Below are positions 60,529 to 64,000 of a DNA stretch of 64,000 nucleotides, piece after piece (the stretch's first letter is position 1; each line of letters begins with the position of its first letter). Under the pieces are notes generated by a model. The model was not told the origin of the DNA. It worked only from the letters and a program-made list of their open reading frames with translations, and made no database searches. The DNA is from Polynucleobacter sp. MWH-UH25E (GTDB lineage Bacteria; Pseudomonadota; Gammaproteobacteria; Burkholderiales; Burkholderiaceae), in NCBI RefSeq assembly GCF_018687095.1, contig NZ_CP061286.1:1116001-1180000 (forward strand), given 5' to 3'. A program made the position numbers and the translations under genes.

Positions 60529-60732
60529 TTACTTCTTAGCATCGGCAGCAGGGGCTGCAGCTGGAGCAGCAGGGGCTGCAGCTGGAGCATCTTTTTTCGC
60601 CTCTTCAACATGAGTTGCTTCTGCACCATGCTTTTCACCGCTCATATCAACGTTCCCGTCGCCCTTGAGGAGTAGGTAGGCAGTAGCACCAATTAACACT
60701 AGTACCATAATGATGATTGAACGATTGCTCAT
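60529..60732 (-). CDS. small membrane-anchored Ala/Pro-rich protein
   Basis: A 67-residue protein with an N-terminal membrane segment (residues about 5-22, IIIMVLVLIGATAYLLL) and a periplasmic or cytoplasmic soluble tail ending in alanine/proline repeats and DAKK. GAAGGAAA precedes ATG 60732; the longer frame from 60933 has no support. The repeat tail is made by a 21-base tandem duplication. No family is recognised. Confidence 0.72.
   Translation of the reverse strand: MSNRSIIIMVLVLIGATAYLLLKGDGNVDMSGEKHGAEATHVEEAKKDAPAAAPAAPAAAPAADAKK
60545..60586. repeat. 21-base tandem repeat, two perfect copies
   Basis: Two identical 21-base copies (60545-60565 and 60566-60586), with 3 bases of a third, inside the 3' end of the small anchored protein gene. 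They encode a 7-residue Ala-Pro unit twice, in frame, so copy number can change without a frameshift. Confidence 0.8.
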
Positions 60733-60902
60733 GAGGGTTTCCTTCGGTTTGGTTGAAATTGGGTCAATATTAACGCTACTTGGGGGCATGGTAAATCTTT
60801 GAGGGCATTTGCCTAAAAATAACCTCGCTAAACTAGGTATTAATACTGATTTTTGTGATGTAAATAGTAAGATGAGATCACATACATATTGAAGGTAGCA
60901 AT

Positions 60903-61760
60903 ATGAGCCCAAAGCTCCCGGTAAATAACGCACAGACTATTACTGAGTTTTTAAATCTGCATAAAGCGCAGACCTCCGAAGAGGAGTCTATTGATTCGTA
61001 CAAATTTGCCTTTGATGATGAGGCATTTTTATCTCGTAGAGAAACCATAGGAATTCGTTTCGAGCTTGAGTTGCTAAAGCCCGAGATTCTTTTAAAAGAA
61101 CATGGGATAGAGCACACAATTACTGTATTTGGTTCTACGCGCTTTGTCAGTCGCAAATCAGCAGAGAGTCTAGTGCAGAATGCGAAGACCCCCGCAGAAA
61201 AAGCGGAAGCCGAAACAGCCTTACTTCATAGTCAATATTATGAATCAGCCAGAGAGTTTGGTGCGCTCGTTGCAAGCTATAACAAAACTCAAAAAGAGAA
61301 CGCTAACAAGTTACATATTTGCACCGGAGGTGGCCCTGGAATTATGGAGGCTGCCAATCGTGGTGCATTTGAGGGTGGTGATCAAACCATTGGATTTAAT
61401 ATTAGTTTGCCAAGAGAGCAGCATCCCAATCCTTATATCAGCCCAGGTTTAAGTTTTCGTTTTCATTACTTCGCTCTTCGCAAGATGCACTTTATGTTGC
61501 GCGCTAGAGCAATTGTTGCTTACCCAGGCGGCTTTGGTTCATTTGATGAGTTATTTGAAGTGCTGACGCTCATTCAGACCAGGAAAGTGGTCAGTATTCC
61601 AGTGATATTAGTCGGTAAATCTTTTTGGAATGAGATGGTGAACTTTAGAGAAATGGTGAAGTTCGGGGTCATTGATGAAGACGACATGAAAATCATTCAC
61701 TTTGTGGAAACCGCCCAAGAGGCTTGGAAGCTAATTGAAGATTGGTATCAATTAGCTTGA
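60903..61760 (+). CDS. LOG-family nucleotide 5'-monophosphate nucleosidase-like protein
   Basis: Cytoplasmic Rossmann-fold protein of 285 residues. The family signatures are GGGPGIMEAANRGAF and PGGFGSFDELFE (usual PGGxGTxxE, here Ser in place of Thr), with the catalytic arginine/glutamate in RKMHFMLRARAIV. LOG enzymes release cytokinin or cleave nucleotide monophosphates; bacterial members often act on purine or pyrimidine 5'-monophosphates. The first 60 residues are an extra extension relative to short LOG proteins. Function is by family only. Confidence 0.87.
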   Translation: MSPKLPVNNAQTITEFLNLHKAQTSEEESIDSYKFAFDDEAFLSRRETIGIRFELELLKPEILLKEHGIEHTITVFGSTRFVSRKSAESLVQNAKTPAEKAEAETALLHSQYYESAREFGALVASYNKTQKENANKLHICTGGGPGIMEAANRGAFEGGDQTIGFNISLPREQHPNPYISPGLSFRFHYFALRKMHFMLRARAIVAYPGGFGSFDELFEVLTLIQTRKVVSIPVILVGKSFWNEMVNFREMVKFGVIDEDDMKIIHFVETAQEAWKLIEDWYQLA

Positions 61761-61806
61761 AAGCCCTTGCACTCAGTAAAATGCCCAAAACACTCTTTAC
61801 CTTAAT

Positions 61807-62319
61807 ATGAATTCTTCACACATCAGTCTCGCTACTGCAATGGATTTACCTGGATATATTGTGGGCGGAGCAATGCTATTGCTGGTGATGGTATTTCATG
61901 GGGCAATATTGTTGCAGATTGCAAAACGCTATGAAGTAAAAACATTTATTTACCTAGCTGAGCAGAAATACTCTAAGGTTGGAATTTGCTTTTACATTAG
62001 CGTGCTGTATTTATTTTTAACGCATATTGCTGAAATTTTGCTTTGGGGATTTGCGCTTTACAGCTTGAAGTTATTGCCTGCCCTGGGGCAGAGTATTCTC
62101 TTTGGTGGTAGTACCTATACCGCGATGGGCTTCATGGAAGACATCTTGCCTGAGGGTTGGAAAATGCTAGCGGTGATTATTGCTTTCTCCGGCATGTTTG
62201 CTTTTGCATGGACTGCATCTGTCATGATTGCGATGACGAAAAATTTTCGTCAGGCTTACACCAAGCTTCATATGAAAAAGCTCAATGTTTCTTCTGAAAT
62301 CATTGATCGTTTTGAGTAG
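61807..62319 (+). CDS. channel-like four-helix membrane protein
   Basis: A 170-residue membrane protein with about four hydrophobic segments (16-40, 57-85, 112-136 partly, 117-145) and a soluble C-terminus. A possible re-entrant pore loop SILFGGSTYTAMGFMEDIL resembles the K+ channel filter region, with MGF in place of the canonical GYG. So it may be a two-helix ion channel relative, but ion selectivity is not supported. It is 11 bases from the HI0933-like gene and 46 bases after the LOG gene, with which it might be co-transcribed. Confidence 0.6.
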   Translation: MNSSHISLATAMDLPGYIVGGAMLLLVMVFHGAILLQIAKRYEVKTFIYLAEQKYSKVGICFYISVLYLFLTHIAEILLWGFALYSLKLLPALGQSILFGGSTYTAMGFMEDILPEGWKMLAVIIAFSGMFAFAWTASVMIAMTKNFRQAYTKLHMKKLNVSSEIIDRFE

Positions 62320-62330
62320 CGCCTATCACA

Positions 62331-63548
62331 ATGAGTAAAACATGGGATGCCGTCATTATTGGTGGCGGGGCTGCAGGCTTGTTTTGTGCGGGAGTCGCTG
62401 GGCAGCTTGGAAAAAAAGTACTGGTGATAGATCATGCATCTGTACTTGGTGAAAAGATTCGTATTAGCGGTGGCGGTCGCTGTAATTTCACAAACATACA
62501 TAGTAGTCCGGCTAATTTCTTATCACTTAATCCCCATTTTGTTAAAAGTGCACTAGCAAGATATCCATCTACTGAATTCATCAAGCTGATTCAGTCATAC
62601 CGCATTGCTTATCACGAGAAACATCAAGGACAACTCTTTTGCGATGATTCTGCTAAGCAGGTAGTAGAAATGCTCATGTCTGAGTGCGCTCGTGGCAATG
62701 TCACCATTCGTCATCCAGCAATCATTGAATCGATTGCCCAAGAGGGAAATCAGTGGCTGATCAACACCAATACGGGGATTGAAAAATCTAAATCAGTCGT
62801 CATGGCAACGGGCGGGCTCCCTGTGCCGGCTATTGGAGCTACAGCCTATTCGTTAGATATTGCCAAGCAATTTGGTTTAAATGTCATAGAGCCTCGACCT
62901 GCTTTAGTGCCACTGTCATTTACTGCAGATGCCTTTTCGAGTCTGAGTGAGCTTGCTGGGCTGAGCGTCCCCATCGGGATCAGCTCAGGATTAAAGAGCG
63001 CAAGATATGGTGCTTGTCATTTCAACGAAGATATTTTGATAACCCATAAGGGTCTGTCGGGACCTGCAATCTTGCAAGCAAGTAGTTATTGGGCTGAGAG
63101 TGAACCCATCCGAATTGATTGGCTCGCAAATATTGACCAGTCTGGTGCAGTTCGTTGCGATGAGATCTTTAATAATGACGAGCATCGACTAAAGCTAACT
63201 GAAACAATATTGGCCTCTGTATTACCACAGCGTTTAGCTAAAGCCTTTGCAGAACAAAGTAATCTGCATGGGCGAAAGTGGGTGGAGGTTTCTAAAAAAG
63301 ATCGCCAAGTCTTAAAGGAGCTTTTAACAAACTGGTCTGTTAAGCCTGCTGGCACTCTAGGATGGAAAAAGGCAGAGGTAATGTTAGGTGGTGTTAGCAC
63401 CAAGGACCTCGATGGTCAAACCATGATGTCACGCAAACACCAGGGCCTGTATTTTATTGGTGAGTGTGTTGATGTTACCGGGCACTTAGGCGGTCATAAT
63501 TTCCAGTGGGCCTGGGCTAGCGGATTTGCTTGCGCACAAGCCATTTAG
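62331..63548 (+). CDS. HI0933-type NAD(P)/FAD-dependent oxidoreductase
   Basis: Flavoprotein of 405 residues (HI0933/YhiN family). N-terminal FAD motif VIIGGGAAGLFCAGVAGQLGKKVLVID, then KIRISGGGRCNFTN, VVMATGGLPVPAIGATAYS and the C-terminal LGGVSTKDLDGQTMMSRKHQGLYFIGECVDVTGHLGG are diagnostic. The last part includes a conserved Gly-rich FAD loop. Members are poorly characterised; no reaction is assigned. The start ATG 62331 lies 11 bases after the channel-like gene stop. Confidence 0.87.
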   Translation: MSKTWDAVIIGGGAAGLFCAGVAGQLGKKVLVIDHASVLGEKIRISGGGRCNFTNIHSSPANFLSLNPHFVKSALARYPSTEFIKLIQSYRIAYHEKHQGQLFCDDSAKQVVEMLMSECARGNVTIRHPAIIESIAQEGNQWLINTNTGIEKSKSVVMATGGLPVPAIGATAYSLDIAKQFGLNVIEPRPALVPLSFTADAFSSLSELAGLSVPIGISSGLKSARYGACHFNEDILITHKGLSGPAILQASSYWAESEPIRIDWLANIDQSGAVRCDEIFNNDEHRLKLTETILASVLPQRLAKAFAEQSNLHGRKWVEVSKKDRQVLKELLTNWSVKPAGTLGWKKAEVMLGGVSTKDLDGQTMMSRKHQGLYFIGECVDVTGHLGGHNFQWAWASGFACAQAI

Positions 63549-63565
63549 CAATACTTTTTGAGCGC

Positions 63566-64000
63566 TTAGTCCTCGGCTTTGCACTTTTTCTTTTCTCTTG
63601 AGCGAATATTCAAGAGTTCAACCACCAGTGAAAAGCCCATTGCCACATAAACATAGCCTTTGGGGATATGCACACCCATGCCTTCGGCTATGAGTACTAC
63701 GCCAACTACCGTCAAAAACGACAAAGCTAGGACCTTAATAGAAGGGTGATGATGCACAAAGTCACCAATCGGCTTGGCTGCAATAAGCATAATTAAGATG
63801 GATGCAATAACAGCAGCAATCATGATGCTGATTTGATCCACCATGCCCACGGCGGTAATCACGCTATCAAGCGAGAAGATGATATCGAGTAAGCCGATTT
63901 GCAAAATAGAACCCACAAATAAACTAAGCATGGATTTATTGATGTTATTCGGACCGTCATTTGAAGCCCCATCCTCTTGCTCTCCCACCTCTACTTCGCT
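63566..64000 (-). CDS. TerC family integral membrane protein, C-terminal half (cut by window)
   Basis: The frame is open to the last base of the window, so the N-terminus is missing. The visible 144 residues show the TerC half with GSILQIGLLDIIFSLDSVITAVGMVDQ, AVIASILIMLIAAKPIGDFVHHHPSIKVLALSFLTVVGVVLIAEGMGVHIPKGYVYVAMGFS, a common TerC pattern. TerC proteins are membrane metal (Mn/Ca)-exporter-like and tellurite-associated. A GTG at 63988 is internal, not the start. It is convergent with the HI0933-type gene. Confidence 0.88.
   Translation of the reverse strand, partial: SEVEVGEQEDGASNDGPNNINKSMLSLFVGSILQIGLLDIIFSLDSVITAVGMVDQISIMIAAVIASILIMLIAAKPIGDFVHHHPSIKVLALSFLTVVGVVLIAEGMGVHIPKGYVYVAMGFSLVVELLNIRSREKKKCKAED

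Noticed and set aside
1..64000. CRISPR arrays, insertion sequences, prophage or tRNA genes
   Set aside because: No regularly spaced repeats, transposase or integrase-like frames, or tRNA-like cloverleaf segments were seen by eye. Gaps between genes are all shorter than 300 bases.

Overview
The window is ordinary chromosomal sequence from a Gram-negative betaproteobacterium, most likely a free-living freshwater Burkholderiaceae of the Polynucleobacter type. This is inferred from the moderate to low G+C, short intergenic gaps, the betaproteobacterial formate dehydrogenase cluster with DUF3305/DUF3306 genes, a Bug-type tricarboxylate receptor and a Liv ABC system. I see no rRNA, tRNA, insertion sequence, prophage or CRISPR array, and no gap over 300 bases without a gene. 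Genes at both ends (queE, terC-like) are cut by the window.

Region by region. (1) 1-2.3 kb, plus strand: queE(partial)-queD-tadA-ldcA, that is queuosine synthesis, tRNA A34 deamination and peptidoglycan recycling. (2) 2.3-7.8 kb, minus strand: rlmJ, then a four-gene envelope cassette (PAP2 phosphatase, GT9 glycosyltransferase, flippase-like membrane protein, GT39 transferase). (3) 7.9-14.2 kb: a DUF3047 lipoprotein, copper ATPase CopA with a divergent CopZ-like chaperone, a DUF47-Pit phosphate pair and apbC. (4) 14.2-25.2 kb: a complete membrane-bound, cysteine-type formate dehydrogenase operon (DUF3305, DUF3306, polyferredoxin, TorD-like chaperone, small Tat protein, alpha, beta, lipoprotein, gamma, small exported protein). 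It converges on tupBC, a tungstate-type ABC transporter that lacks its binding protein here. (5) 25.3-27.7 kb: Bfd-like ferredoxin, EEP nuclease family protein and cardiolipin synthase.

(6) 27.7-42.3 kb is a catabolic island. On the minus strand lie a class III CoA-transferase, an acyl-CoA dehydrogenase, livFGMHK, a class A flavin monooxygenase resembling 2,6-dihydroxypyridine hydroxylase, a VOC protein and a TetR regulator. Divergent from TetR is a coxG-FAD-FeS-Mo molybdenum hydroxylase operon. The active-site loop of the large subunit (QYRGVGHP) is not that of CO dehydrogenase, so I predict uptake and ring hydroxylation of an N-heteroaromatic or related compound. (7) 42.4-45.1 kb: 3-hydroxybutyrate dehydrogenase, a Bug receptor and a urate-hydroxylase-like membrane protein without a cytochrome c domain.

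(8) 45.1-48.1 kb: rubrerythrin-rubredoxin-rubredoxin reductase divergent from oxyR, a self-contained peroxide-reduction module. (9) 48.1-51 kb: a 58-residue membrane protein, a cytochrome b561 behind a likely Fur box, a DUF4239-like membrane protein with an anomalous start, and an FMN-dependent 2-hydroxyacid dehydrogenase. (10) 51-57.3 kb: DMT transporters, tcuAB, an aminotransferase and a lysine/alanine-rich exported protein. (11) 57.3-64 kb: nnrD, a beta-CASP hydrolase, a solute-binding protein, a small anchored protein, a LOG protein, a channel-like membrane protein, a HI0933-type flavoprotein and a partial TerC protein.

Nothing here is a clearly new defence or mobile system. The least explained parts are the molybdo-hydroxylase island, the formate dehydrogenase accessory genes, the lldD/DUF4239 junction and several small exported proteins.
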